NCBI GenBank assembly: GCA_947455465.1
Contig: CANGNS010000028.1
Coordinates: 1 to 32,911 of the forward strand
DNA from: Comamonadaceae bacterium
GTDB taxonomy: Bacteria; Pseudomonadota; Gammaproteobacteria; Burkholderiales; Burkholderiaceae_C
Direction: 5' to 3'
DNA length: 32,911 nucleotides
The position numbers and the translations under genes were made by a program. The notes beneath the pieces are model-generated. The model did not search any database. It was not told the DNA's origin and saw only the letters and a program-made list of their open reading frames with translations. Below are positions 8,230 through 16,172 of the stretch, in pieces. The number at the start of each line of letters is the position of its first letter. Within the stretch, counting starts at the first letter, position 1.

Positions 8230-9477
8230 ATGCAAACCTACCTGGTCGGCGGTGCAGTGCGCGATGCCCTGATGGGCTTGCCCGTGCATGACCGCGATTG
8301 GGTCGTCGTTGGCAGCACGCCCGAGGCCATGGGTGCCGCCGGTTTTGTGCCGGTGGGCCGCGACTTCCCGGTGTTTTTGCATCCGCAAACCCACGAGGAA
8401 TACGCCCTGGCCCGCACCGAGCGCAAAACCGCGCCCGGTTACCGTGGCTTTGTGGTCCACGCCGCGCCCGAAGTGAGCTTGGTCCAAGACCTCGCGCGGC
8501 GCGATCTCACCATCAACGCCATGGCCGCGCCCCCCGCTGCCGACGGCCGCCTGCCCGATTTGCAGGCGATCGAGGATCCGTTTGGCGGGCGCAGTGACCT
8601 GCAGGCCCGGGTTTTGCGCCACACCAGCGACGCCTTTAGCGAAGACCCGGTGCGCATCCTGCGGGTGGCGCGTTTTGCAGCCCGCTTTCCCGAATTTTCG
8701 GTGGCCGAGGCAACCCTGGCGCTGATGCGCGCCATGGTGGACGGCGGCGAGGTGCAGCACCTGGTGCCCGAGCGCATCTGGCAGGAGCTGGCCAAAGGCC
8801 TGATGACGCAGCGCCCGGCGCGCATGCTAGAGGTGTTGCGCAGTTGCGGTGCACTGCGCGCAGTCTTGCCCGAAGTCGATGCTTTGTGGGGCGTGCCCCA
8901 ATCGCCCGAGCACCACCCGGAGGTGGATACCGGCGTGCACCTGGGCCTGGTACTCGATGCCGCCGCCGCCGCCGACGCGCCCCTGGCCGTGCGCTTTGCC
9001 TGCCTGGGCCACGATCTGGGCAAAGCCGGCACCGATCCGGCGCAGTGGCCGCGCCACATCGGCCACGAAGGCCGCAGCGTGCGGGCGCTCCAAGCCTTGT
9101 GCAAGCGTTTGCGCGTACCGCAGGCCTGCGCCGAACTGGCCGAGGTCGTGGCGCGCGAACACGGCAATGTGCACCGCAGCGCCGACTTGGGCCCCGAAGC
9201 GGTGTTGCGCCTCTTGGAGCGCTGCGACGCCTTTCGCAAACCCGCCCGTTTTGCCGAGATTTTGCTGGCCTGCCAATGCGACGCGCGCGGGCGTTTGGGC
9301 CGCAGCCACGACGCCTACCCGCAAGCGCCACGCCTGTCGGCAGCCTTGCAGGCGGCCCAAAGCGTGGACAGTGCGGGTGTGGCCGAGGCGGCGATGGCTG
9401 CAGGCGCCAAGGGCCCGGAGGTTGGTCGGGCGCTGGCGCGTGCGCGGGTGCAGGCGATCAGCGCCGCGCTGTCTTAA
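8230..9477 (+). CDS. cca: multifunctional CCA-adding tRNA nucleotidyltransferase
   Basis: Adds and repairs the 3' CCA of tRNAs without a template. The 415-residue protein begins MQTYLVGGAVRDALMGLPVHDRDWVVVG: the GGAVRD motif and the DxD pair Asp21/Asp23 form the class II nucleotidyltransferase active site. RRDLTINAMA and the EDPVRILRVARFAARF region follow (ribose and base selection). A C-terminal HD phosphohydrolase domain is marked by GHDLGK (His261-Asp262), as in the beta/gamma-proteobacterial enzymes that also have phosphatase/phosphodiesterase activity. Length is nearly the same as E. coli Cca (412). Start at ATG 8230, only 15 bp after the GST gene. It converges on the ROK kinase with a 26-bp gap. 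Confidence 0.96.
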   Translation: MQTYLVGGAVRDALMGLPVHDRDWVVVGSTPEAMGAAGFVPVGRDFPVFLHPQTHEEYALARTERKTAPGYRGFVVHAAPEVSLVQDLARRDLTINAMAAPPAADGRLPDLQAIEDPFGGRSDLQARVLRHTSDAFSEDPVRILRVARFAARFPEFSVAEATLALMRAMVDGGEVQHLVPERIWQELAKGLMTQRPARMLEVLRSCGALRAVLPEVDALWGVPQSPEHHPEVDTGVHLGLVLDAAAAADAPLAVRFACLGHDLGKAGTDPAQWPRHIGHEGRSVRALQALCKRLRVPQACAELAEVVAREHGNVHRSADLGPEAVLRLLERCDAFRKPARFAEILLACQCDARGRLGRSHDAYPQAPRLSAALQAAQSVDSAGVAEAAMAAGAKGPEVGRALARARVQAISAALS

Positions 9478-9503
9478 AAGCCACGCTACTGCAAACCAGG
9501 CGG

Positions 9504-10481
9504 CTAAAGGACCAAGGCCAGCGCAGCGTAGTCGCCTACCTTGTCGCCCAGACCAGCCGCGCACAGCTTTACGCCGGCTGTCATTGCCGGCATGCGGGCT
9601 TGCAGCTGCGCTTGCAAGCGGGGCAGCAAAAAATCTTGGTGGTGCTGGAACACACTGCCGCCCAGGCTGATGCGTTCCAAGTCCAGGCCGGCGACCAGAT
9701 TGAACACCAGCCGGCCCATCACCGAACACACATCCTCGGCAATGGCCAGGGCCTGGGGCTGGCCGGCACGCGCGGCGCCAAAGAGGGCGGCAGCGTCGGC
9801 AAACCCTTGGCTGGCAAAGCGCCGGGCCAGTGCCTTGCCGCCGATCAGGCTTTCCACGTCGCCCCGGTTGCCGCAGCCGCACAGGGCGCTGTCGTCTTCG
9901 CGCACAAAACTGTGGCCCCAGTGGCCGGCGTTGCCGTTTTTGCCGCGCAAGGGACGGCCGTCCACGCACACACCTACGCCAATGCCCGTGCTCCAGGTAA
10001 TGTAGGCGCAATGGTCGGCGCCGCGCAAAGCGCCCCAGCGCCGTTCGGCCTGCAGCGCGCCTATGCCATCGTTCTCCAGATGCAGCGTGGCGATGCGGGC
10101 GCGCAGCGGCGCCTCAAGTGGCACGCTGGTCCAGTTGTTGGGCAAACGTTCGGCCTCGGTAGCCGGGGCCAGGCCACCGCAAATATTGGGCGTGGCCAGA
10201 GCGACCATGCCGCTTTGGCGAACAAAAGGCCCGCAAGAGACGACGCCTACCGCGCTCAGCGCCTCCACCGTGCAACCGATCTGGGCGCCATGCTGCTCCA
10301 GCATGCGCAAAATTTGCTGGGCCAAGGCCTCGGGCGCGCCTTCTTTGGCCGTGGGCTCGGTCCAGCGGCCCCGGATGCCGCTGGCATCGGCCAGCGTCAG
10401 CGCGACCTTGGTGCCGCCAATATCCACCCCGGCGACGGTGCCCAGGTCGGCAGGGAAATGCAATGGTTCGGCAAGCGTCAT
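9504..10481 (-). CDS. ROK-family sugar kinase (fructokinase/N-acetylglucosamine kinase type)
   Basis: Probable ATP-dependent sugar kinase, 325 residues from the ATG at 10481. The ATP phosphate-binding motif AGVDIGGTKVALTLAD lies near the N-terminus, LENDGIGAL carries the probable catalytic Asp, and TWSTGIGVGVCVDG is the second phosphate motif. The ROK zinc region reads GHWGHSF...CGCGNRGDVESL: the usual last cysteine of C-x-C-G-x2-G-C is aspartate. There is no N-terminal helix-turn-helix, so this is a kinase and not a NagC-type repressor. Its sugar is not evident; neighbouring glm genes make an amino sugar possible, which is inference. The frame also opens at ATG 10517, inside a hairpin; neither start has a good ribosome site. 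Confidence 0.85.
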   Translation of the reverse strand: MTLAEPLHFPADLGTVAGVDIGGTKVALTLADASGIRGRWTEPTAKEGAPEALAQQILRMLEQHGAQIGCTVEALSAVGVVSCGPFVRQSGMVALATPNICGGLAPATEAERLPNNWTSVPLEAPLRARIATLHLENDGIGALQAERRWGALRGADHCAYITWSTGIGVGVCVDGRPLRGKNGNAGHWGHSFVREDDSALCGCGNRGDVESLIGGKALARRFASQGFADAAALFGAARAGQPQALAIAEDVCSVMGRLVFNLVAGLDLERISLGGSVFQHHQDFLLPRLQAQLQARMPAMTAGVKLCAAGLGDKVGDYAALALVL

Positions 10482-10497
10482 AAGGCTAAAGCGTAAA

Positions 10498-10522
10498 GAA
10501 AAACAGCGGCCCACCATGGGCC
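10498..10522 (-). terminator. possible terminator after the MidA-type gene
   Basis: On the minus strand GGCCCA-TGG-TGGGCC forms a 6-bp GC-rich stem with a 3-base loop, followed four bases later by TTTTT. It lies 63 bases downstream of the MidA stop and just upstream of the ROK kinase start. It may end that transcript or attenuate read-through into the kinase gene. The U tract is short and offset, so this is tentative. Confidence 0.4.
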
Positions 10523-10584
10523 TGCGCGCATCCTAGCGCGACTGGCGGGCCTGGCATTACCAGCCGGTTACCGTTGCGGCGCGC

Positions 10585-11700
10585 TCAGAGCCGGTGGCTG
10601 CGGTCGCCGCGCGTAAATCCCAGCGGCGCCGCATCGGGGTCGGTCCCCAGGGCGATCACCTTGAAAAGTTCGCCCATCTCGTGTTCCAAGATCAGGGTTT
10701 GCGCCGCCACACGCACCGGCAGCGCGGCTGCCTGCATCCAATCGACAATACCGCAGTTCATCAAAAAATGCGCCTGGCTCGTGTAGCCCAGCACCTGCAA
10801 GCCGGCGTCTTGGGCGGCCAGCGCAATACCGGTGAAGTTGACATGGGCGGTGATGTCCTTCTCGCCCACGCGCTGCAGCGGATCGGTATCGCTTTGGTGC
10901 GCAAAGTGGCACATCAGCGTGCCCATGGCGCGTTGCGGGTGGTAGTACTCGTCCTCGCCAAAACCGTAGTCGATCAAAAAAGCGCTGCCGCGCACCAGGC
11001 GCTCGGCCAGCGAGCGGATAAAGGCATGGGCCTGCGGATGGATTTCGGTCAGGTAATCGTGCGCGCCTTCGGGCTCGATGGGCGGGCGCAGGGCGCTGGG
11101 GCGGTCCTGCCAGGCAAAGCCGCTGGGCGCGTCGTCGTCAAACACCACGCCGCGTTCGTGCCACTGGCCCGATGTGCGCACCAGCAATTGCACCGGCATG
11201 GCGTCCAGCACTTCATTGCCCAGCACTACGCCTTCTATTTGCTGCGGCCAGGCATGGGCCCAGTGCACGCGCCCGGCCCAGGGCGCCAGGCGGGTTTGTT
11301 GGCGTTGCTGCAGCGTGGCCGACAGCTCCACGATGGTGTAGCGGCGCAGCGCCACGCCCATGTCGTCCAGCGCTTGCAAAATTTGTGCTGCCAGGGCACC
11401 ACTGCCGGCGCCAAACTCCCACACTTCGTCGCAGCCACTGTCGTCCAGCGCCTGCGCCACCTGCTGCGCCAGCGCGTAGCCAAACAGCGGGCTGATTTCC
11501 GGGGCGGTGACAAAGTCGCTTCCACCGAGGCCGGGCAGAGCGCCGAATTTGACCGATTCACGCGCGTAATAGCCCAAGCCGGGGGTGTAGAGCGCCATTT
11601 CCATAAAGCGGTCAAAGCCGATCCAGCCGCCCGCTTGCGTGATGGCGCGGCTGATGTGGGCGTGCAGGGCGCTGTCGGGGCGGTCCGGGCGTGGGGGCAT
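10585..11700 (-). CDS. MidA/NDUFAF7-family SAM-dependent methyltransferase
   Basis: Class I SAM methyltransferase of the family (COG1565) that includes mitochondrial NDUFAF7/MidA, which methylates an arginine of a complex I subunit. The bacterial substrate is not established. The 371-residue protein has ISRAITQAGGWIGFDRFMEMALYTPGLGYYA near the N-terminus and SDFVTAPEISPLFG, both characteristic of the family. Motif I follows in EVWEFGAGSGALAAQIL, then YTIVELSATLQQRQ. I start at ATG 11700 because the open frame further upstream (to 11814) lies in the divergent promoter region; no clear Shine-Dalgarno is visible. The SDR gene diverges from it across 122 bp, which holds only a small GCGGC/GCCGC hairpin (11723-11736). 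No complex I genes are nearby. Confidence 0.88.
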   Translation of the reverse strand: MPPRPDRPDSALHAHISRAITQAGGWIGFDRFMEMALYTPGLGYYARESVKFGALPGLGGSDFVTAPEISPLFGYALAQQVAQALDDSGCDEVWEFGAGSGALAAQILQALDDMGVALRRYTIVELSATLQQRQQTRLAPWAGRVHWAHAWPQQIEGVVLGNEVLDAMPVQLLVRTSGQWHERGVVFDDDAPSGFAWQDRPSALRPPIEPEGAHDYLTEIHPQAHAFIRSLAERLVRGSAFLIDYGFGEDEYYHPQRAMGTLMCHFAHQSDTDPLQRVGEKDITAHVNFTGIALAAQDAGLQVLGYTSQAHFLMNCGIVDWMQAAALPVRVAAQTLILEHEMGELFKVIALGTDPDAAPLGFTRGDRSHRL

Positions 11701-11822
11701 CGTTAAACTAGGGGCAAGGTCTGCGGCATGCGCCGCCTGGCCGCGATTGTCACTTACCCGACCCGCGCCGACCGACCGACTTGTTTGACCCCTCCAGCAC
11801 TGAGCGCCGCACACCCCGATTT

Positions 11823-12617
11823 ATGCCTGATCACGTCCTCATCACCGGTGGTGCACACCGCCTGGGCCGCGCCCTGGTGGAAGTCTTTGCGCGCGCCGGC
11901 TGGCATGTGTGGTGCCACTATGGCCGCTCGGGGGCGGCGGCTCAGCAGCTGCAGGCCGCGTTGTCGACGCAGGGCCTGGCGGTGGACACCGTGGCGGCCG
12001 ATTTGGCCGATCAGCCCCAGGTGCTGGCCATGATGGCGCACATCGCCCAGCTTAGCGGCGGCCTGCGTGCAGTGGTCAATAACGCATCTTTGTTCGAACC
12101 CGATACCGGGCTGGACATGGACCCGGTCTTGCTGCAGCAGCAAATGCAGGTCAACTTGGTCACCCCGCTGTTGATCGGGCGCGAGTTGGCGCGCCAACAG
12201 GCCCAGCGCGCCGGGGCCGACGCCTGCCTGATCCATGTGCTGGACCAAAAAGTCTTCAATCTGAACCCGGATTACTTCTCCTACACCACCAGCAAGCTGG
12301 CCTTGGAGCGCAGCGTGGGCTTGCAGGCCCAGGCGCTGGCGCCCGGGCTGCGGGTCTGCGGCGTGGCGCCCGGCCTGATTTACCCCAGCGGCCCGCAAAG
12401 CGAGGAGAACTTTGCGCGCGCCAGCCGTGTCAATGTGCTGCGTCGCCCCACCGATCCGGCCCAGGTGGCCGCCACCTGCCTGTTTTTGGCGGGCAATCCG
12501 GCCATTACCGGTGTGAGCATTTGTGTGGACAGCGGCCAGCATTTGGTCCCCATGGCGCGCGATGTCATGTTCGCCGCCGACACCCTATCCAGCCAGGAGC
12601 CCCATGCCGATCACTGA
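11823..12617 (+). CDS. SDR oxidoreductase, pteridine reductase / FolM-like
   Basis: NAD(P)H-dependent short-chain dehydrogenase of 264 residues. ITGGAHRLGRAL near the N-terminus is the dinucleotide-binding glycine motif in the form seen in PTR1/FolM pteridine reductases, followed by a HYGRS segment resembling the HYHRS-type NADPH-selecting stretch of PTR1. VNNAS is the structural motif, and YTTSK carries the catalytic Tyr and Lys. By resemblance and by its position directly before two FolB-family genes (overlapping the first by 14 bp), it probably reduces a dihydropterin or dihydrofolate. The exact substrate is inferred. I choose ATG 11823 over 11781 because the glycine motif then sits at the usual distance from the start. 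First gene of a probable plus-strand operon reaching 16172. Confidence 0.85.
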   Translation: MPDHVLITGGAHRLGRALVEVFARAGWHVWCHYGRSGAAAQQLQAALSTQGLAVDTVAADLADQPQVLAMMAHIAQLSGGLRAVVNNASLFEPDTGLDMDPVLLQQQMQVNLVTPLLIGRELARQQAQRAGADACLIHVLDQKVFNLNPDYFSYTTSKLALERSVGLQAQALAPGLRVCGVAPGLIYPSGPQSEENFARASRVNVLRRPTDPAQVAATCLFLAGNPAITGVSICVDSGQHLVPMARDVMFAADTLSSQEPHADH

Positions 12618-12999
12618 AGAGGCGCTGATGCGCGACTGCCGCAAGCTTTTTTTGCGCGGCTATGAAATCCCGGTGCGCATTGGCATCCACGACTTTGAGC
12701 TGCAGGCGCCCCAGCGCATGCGCTTTGATGTGGAGCTTTATGTGCCCTATGCCTACTCCAGCCCGCAGGCGGACCGCATCGAAGAAATCGTGGACTACGA
12801 CTTTGTGCGCACCACGATTGCCGATCTGGCTGGGCGTGCCCACATCAATTTGCAAGAAACGCTGTGCGACGCCATCGCCCGGGCGCTCCTGGTGCCCGCG
12901 CAGGTGGCCGCGGTGCGGGTGCGCACCAGCAAACCCGATGTGTACCCTGACTGCGAAGCAGTCGGGGTGGAAGTTTTTCAGTTGCGCGCGCCGGCCTAA
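12604..12999 (+). CDS. folB: dihydroneopterin aldolase
   Basis: Cleaves 7,8-dihydroneopterin to 6-hydroxymethyl-dihydropterin and glycolaldehyde in folate synthesis. The 131-residue protein has RIGIHDFE (first pterin-contact loop), VDYDFV with the conserved tyrosine, NLQETL with the pterin-anchoring glutamate, and RTSKPDVYPDCEAVGVEV with the catalytic lysine, so all family active-site residues are present. The ATG at 12604 is preceded by AGGAG at good spacing and overlaps the end of the SDR gene by 14 bp, implying coupled translation. A second family member follows 28 bp downstream and looks more like FolX, which leaves this one as the likelier true aldolase. Confidence 0.9.
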   Translation: MPITEEALMRDCRKLFLRGYEIPVRIGIHDFELQAPQRMRFDVELYVPYAYSSPQADRIEEIVDYDFVRTTIADLAGRAHINLQETLCDAIARALLVPAQVAAVRVRTSKPDVYPDCEAVGVEVFQLRAPA

Positions 13000-13027
13000 G
13001 CCGCGCCGCCGTATCCAGGAATTTGCG

Positions 13028-13423
13028 ATGTCGACCCTTCACAACCCTTCGACCCCCCCGTTTCGCGGGAAACAAACCCTCACGCTCAACGGGCTGCGCT
13101 TTGAAGCCAATCTGGGGATTTTGGAGTCCGAGCTGATTGCGCCCCAGCCCATCCAAGTGGACGCCGAGTTGCACCTGGGCGCCCAGCCGCTCTTGCCCAC
13201 CGATGACGATATCAACCATGTGCTGGACTACCGCAAAGTGCGCCAAATCATCATTGCCGAATGCACCGCCGAGCACGTTAACCTGCTTGAAAGCCTGATC
13301 GGCAAGCTGGCCAACCGCCTGCTGCAGCTGCCCGGCGTGCTGGGCGTGCGTGTGAAAATTGCGAAACTCAAAATCTTTGACGATTGCGAAGTGGCCATCC
13401 GGGTCGAAACCGGCCAGTGGTAA
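13028..13423 (+). CDS. FolB/FolX-family protein, FolX-like (possible dihydroneopterin-phosphate epimerase)
   Basis: Second tandem member of the dihydroneopterin aldolase/epimerase (tunnelling-fold) family, 131 residues. It has DDINHVLDYRKV, NLLESL and KIAKLKIFDDCEVAIRVE, keeping the tyrosine, glutamate and lysine of the family. By eye, DDINHVLDYRKV resembles E. coli FolX EDINDALNYRTV more closely than FolB. FolX epimerises dihydroneopterin triphosphate to dihydromonapterin triphosphate on the route to tetrahydromonapterin, so that is the tentative role; a second aldolase cannot be excluded. ATG 13028 is preceded by CAGGA. ttcA follows after 15 bp. Confidence 0.8.
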   Translation: MSTLHNPSTPPFRGKQTLTLNGLRFEANLGILESELIAPQPIQVDAELHLGAQPLLPTDDDINHVLDYRKVRQIIIAECTAEHVNLLESLIGKLANRLLQLPGVLGVRVKIAKLKIFDDCEVAIRVETGQW

Positions 13424-13438
13424 ATCCGAGGAAAACCC

Positions 13439-14314
13439 ATGTCCAATGAAGCGCACGAAACCCACAAACTAGAAAAGCGCCTGTGCCGCCAGGTCGGCCA
13501 GGCCATCATGGATTTCGGCATGATCGAGGAGGGCGACCGCGTCATGGTCTGCGTCTCGGGTGGCAAAGACAGCTACGGCATGCTCGACCTCTTGATCAAG
13601 ATGCAGCAGCGCGCGCCCATCCACTTTGATTTGGTCGCCGTCAACCTGGACCAAAAGCAGCCCGGCTTCCCGGACCATGTGCTGCCTGCCTATTTAAAAG
13701 CGCTGGGCGTGCCCTTTCATATCGAGACGCAGGACACTTACAGCATCGTCAAAAAAGTCATCCCCGAGGGCAAGACCATGTGCAGCCTGTGCAGCCGTTT
13801 GCGCCGGGGTATTTTGTACCGCGTCGCCGACGAGCTTAAAGTCACCAAAATCGCGCTGGGCCACCACCGCGACGACATGCTGCAAACCTTTTTCCTCAAT
13901 ATGTTTTTCGGCGGCAAGCTCAAAGGCATGCCACCCAAGCTGGTCAGCGACGACGGTGGCCACATCGTGATCCGCCCGCTGGCCTATGTGGCCGAAAAAG
14001 ACCTGACCCGCTGGGCCGAGCACCGGCAGTTCCCCATCATTCCTTGCACCTTGTGCGGCAGCCAGGACAATTTGCAGCGCCAGCAAATCGGCAATATGCT
14101 GCGCGACTGGGAGAAAAAATACCCCGGCCGCGTCGAGAGCATGTTCACCGCCTTGCAAAACGTGGTGCCCTCGCACCTGATGGACACCACGCACCACGAC
14201 TTCAAAAACATCCGCACCACCGGCGTGCCCGAGGCCGACGGCGATACCGCTTTTGATGCGCTGCCCTTGCCCAGCACGCGGGTGTGGACGGGCATCCCCG
14301 TCACCACCGCCTGA
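13439..14314 (+). CDS. ttcA: tRNA 2-thiocytidine(32) synthetase
   Basis: Iron-sulfur, ATP-dependent enzyme that thiolates cytidine 32 in the anticodon loop of certain tRNAs. The 291-residue protein has the PP-loop SGGKDS at residues 40-45 for ATP activation. Two cysteine pairs follow, CSLC (Cys115/Cys118) and CTLC (Cys203/Cys206), which in the family bind the Fe-S cluster and take part in sulfur transfer. [28 protein letters not shown] is strongly conserved in TtcA. Length matches the family. Start at ATG 13439 with GAGGA upstream. It sits inside the pterin gene operon; I see no functional reason for that beyond co-transcription. Confidence 0.97.
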   Translation: MSNEAHETHKLEKRLCRQVGQAIMDFGMIEEGDRVMVCVSGGKDSYGMLDLLIKMQQRAPIHFDLVAVNLDQKQPGFPDHVLPAYLKALGVPFHIETQDTYSIVKKVIPEGKTMCSLCSRLRRGILYRVADELKVTKIALGHHRDDMLQTFFLNMFFGGKLKGMPPKLVSDDGGHIVIRPLAYVAEKDLTRWAEHRQFPIIPCTLCGSQDNLQRQQIGNMLRDWEKKYPGRVESMFTALQNVVPSHLMDTTHHDFKNIRTTGVPEADGDTAFDALPLPSTRVWTGIPVTTA

Positions 14315-14340
14315 GTCCCTGGGCCGCTGTGTCTGCCGCT

Positions 14341-14997
14341 ATGTCCAGCCCAGCGCCCACCCGCATTACCGCTGTGCGCCATGGCGAGACGGCCTGGAAT
14401 GCCATCACGCGTTTGCAAGGCCAGCTCGATATCGACCTGCATGAGCGTGGCCGCTGGCAGGCCGAGCGCGTCGGCGCGGCTTTGGCCGACAGCGGCCTGC
14501 AGCATATTTACAGCAGCGACTTGTGCCGCGCCTTCAATACCGCGCAGGCCATAGCCCGCCACGCCGGCGTGGCGCCGCAGGCTATCGTGCGCGATACGGG
14601 CCTGCGCGAGCGCAGCTTTGGCAGCCTGGAGGGCCTGACCTACGCGCAGGTTGGCGAGTTGCACCCGCAAGAAGCGCTGCGCTGGAAGCAACGCGACCCG
14701 CTGTGGGCGCCGCCCCAGGGGGAATCGTCCACCCAGGTGCTGCTGCGGGTGCGGGCGGCCGTTGACGCAATCGCTGCGCGCCATGCGGGCGAGCACATCG
14801 CCATCGTCACCCACGGTGGTGTGCTCGATATGCTCTACCGCCTGGCCACTGGCCAGGAGCTGCATGCCCCGCGCACCTGGGAGTTAGGCAACTGCGCCAT
14901 CAACCGCTTGCTGTGGACGCCCCAGGGCCTGAGCTTGGTTGGCTGGTCGGACACCGGCCATCTGGACGAAGGCCCACGCGACGAGTTTGGCAGCTAG
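14341..14997 (+). CDS. histidine phosphatase family protein (phosphoglycerate-mutase-like)
   Basis: Probable cytosolic phosphatase of 218 residues. TAVRHGETAWNAITRLQGQLDIDL carries the RHG phosphohistidine motif. SSDLCRAFNTAQAIA supplies the conserved arginine, LRERSFGSLEGLT is the usual acid/base segment, and VTHGGVLDMLYRL holds the second active-site histidine. It resembles the GpmB/CobC group; the substrate cannot be told (alpha-ribazole phosphate, phosphoglycerate or nucleotide-type are all possible). The frame opens at 14284 inside ttcA, but MSSPAPTRITAVRHGE from ATG 14341 is the natural start, 26 bp after ttcA. Confidence 0.9.
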   Translation: MSSPAPTRITAVRHGETAWNAITRLQGQLDIDLHERGRWQAERVGAALADSGLQHIYSSDLCRAFNTAQAIARHAGVAPQAIVRDTGLRERSFGSLEGLTYAQVGELHPQEALRWKQRDPLWAPPQGESSTQVLLRVRAAVDAIAARHAGEHIAIVTHGGVLDMLYRLATGQELHAPRTWELGNCAINRLLWTPQGLSLVGWSDTGHLDEGPRDEFGS

Positions 14998-15011
14998 CGC
15001 ACGGCCCGCCC

Positions 15012-16172
15012 ATGTCCAAAATCATCGTCTTTGCCTTCCCGGTGTTTCTGGCCGCCATGGCCTTGGAATGGTGGTGGGACCGGCGACAGCTGCGCCTGGG
15101 CAAAGTGGCGCACAGCCGCTATGCCCTGAACGACACCATTAACAGCCTGAGCCTGGGCCTGCTCAGCCAAGTCACCGGCGTGCTGCTCAAATTCATCGGG
15201 CTGGCCGCCTACGCGCTGACGTTTGAGCACCTGGCGCTTTTCCCCGATGCCGAACTCTGGAAACACTGGTACGGCTGGCTGCTGGCCCTGCTGATCTACG
15301 ACCTGTGCTACTACGGGCTGCACCGCGCTGGCCACGAGGTGGCGCTGTTGTGGGCAGCGCATGTGGTGCACCACCAAAGCCAGGCCTACAACCTGTCGAC
15401 CGCGCTGCGCCAAACTTCCACCGGCGGTTTGCTGGGCTGGGTGTTTTACCTGCCGCTGGCGGTGCTCGGCGTACCGCCGCTGGTCTTTGGCATCGTCGCG
15501 CTGGTCGATTTGCTCTACCAGTTCTGGGTGCATACCGAGTACGTGGGCAAGCTGGGCTGGTTTGACCGCGTGTTTTGCTCACCTAGCAACCACCGGGTGC
15601 ACCATGCGGTGAATGATGGCTATGTGGACCGCAATTACGGCGGCATTTTGGTGGTGTGGGACCGCTTGTTTGGCAGCTTCCAGGAAGAGCAGGCGCCTTG
15701 CGTGTATGGCACGCGCAAACCCCTTAACAGCTGGGACCCGCTATGGGCCAATGCCGAGGTGTATGCCGGCCTGCTGGCCACCAGTTGGCGCACGGCGCGC
15801 TGGCCTGACAAACTGCGCGTGTGGTTCAAACCGCCGGGCTGGCAACCGGCCGATGCCCTGCCCGCCCCTGCGTTTGACATCGGCCAGGTGCAGCGCTTTG
15901 ACCCGCCGCTCTCGGCTGGCCAAGTGCGTTTTGCGCTGGTGCAGTATCTGGGCCTCATGGCTGCGGGTACGGTGTTTTTGTGGAATGCCGACGCCATGCC
16001 GCTGCGCGATGCGGCGCTGGTCTGCGTGGCGCTGTGTCTGGCCAGTGGGGCCAGCGGCCGCGCATTGCAAAACCAGATGCCGGCCTCCCGGGTGCTGGCG
16101 CTGCAGGCGGCCTGCTACGCGGCCTTGGGCGCGCTGGGCATCGTGCCGTTTTTTAGCCCTTTGGCCCTCTAG
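15012..16172 (+). CDS. sterol desaturase / fatty acid hydroxylase superfamily membrane protein
   Basis: Integral membrane di-iron oxygenase-like protein, 386 residues. Hydrophobic segments lie near residues 1-17, about 45-70 and 85-105, with several more in the C-terminal third. Histidine clusters typical of the superfamily are present in order: HRAGHE (H-x3-H), HVVHHQS (H-x2-HH), HTEYVG and HRVHH (H-x2-HH). These would bind two irons and hydroxylate or desaturate a lipid. Beyond the hydroxylase domain, a C-terminal extension of about 140 residues is largely membrane-embedded. I start at ATG 15012, just after the phosphatase stop. The lipid substrate is unknown. Last gene of the plus-strand run; its stop shares CTAG with that of ruvB on the other strand. 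Confidence 0.88.
   Translation: MSKIIVFAFPVFLAAMALEWWWDRRQLRLGKVAHSRYALNDTINSLSLGLLSQVTGVLLKFIGLAAYALTFEHLALFPDAELWKHWYGWLLALLIYDLCYYGLHRAGHEVALLWAAHVVHHQSQAYNLSTALRQTSTGGLLGWVFYLPLAVLGVPPLVFGIVALVDLLYQFWVHTEYVGKLGWFDRVFCSPSNHRVHHAVNDGYVDRNYGGILVVWDRLFGSFQEEQAPCVYGTRKPLNSWDPLWANAEVYAGLLATSWRTARWPDKLRVWFKPPGWQPADALPAPAFDIGQVQRFDPPLSAGQVRFALVQYLGLMAAGTVFLWNADAMPLRDAALVCVALCLASGASGRALQNQMPASRVLALQAACYAALGALGIVPFFSPLAL

Noticed and set aside
8844..10496. 550-codon open frame on the plus strand
   Set aside because: It overlaps cca in another frame and the ROK kinase antisense; the Arg/Pro/Ala-rich translation is typical of shadows.
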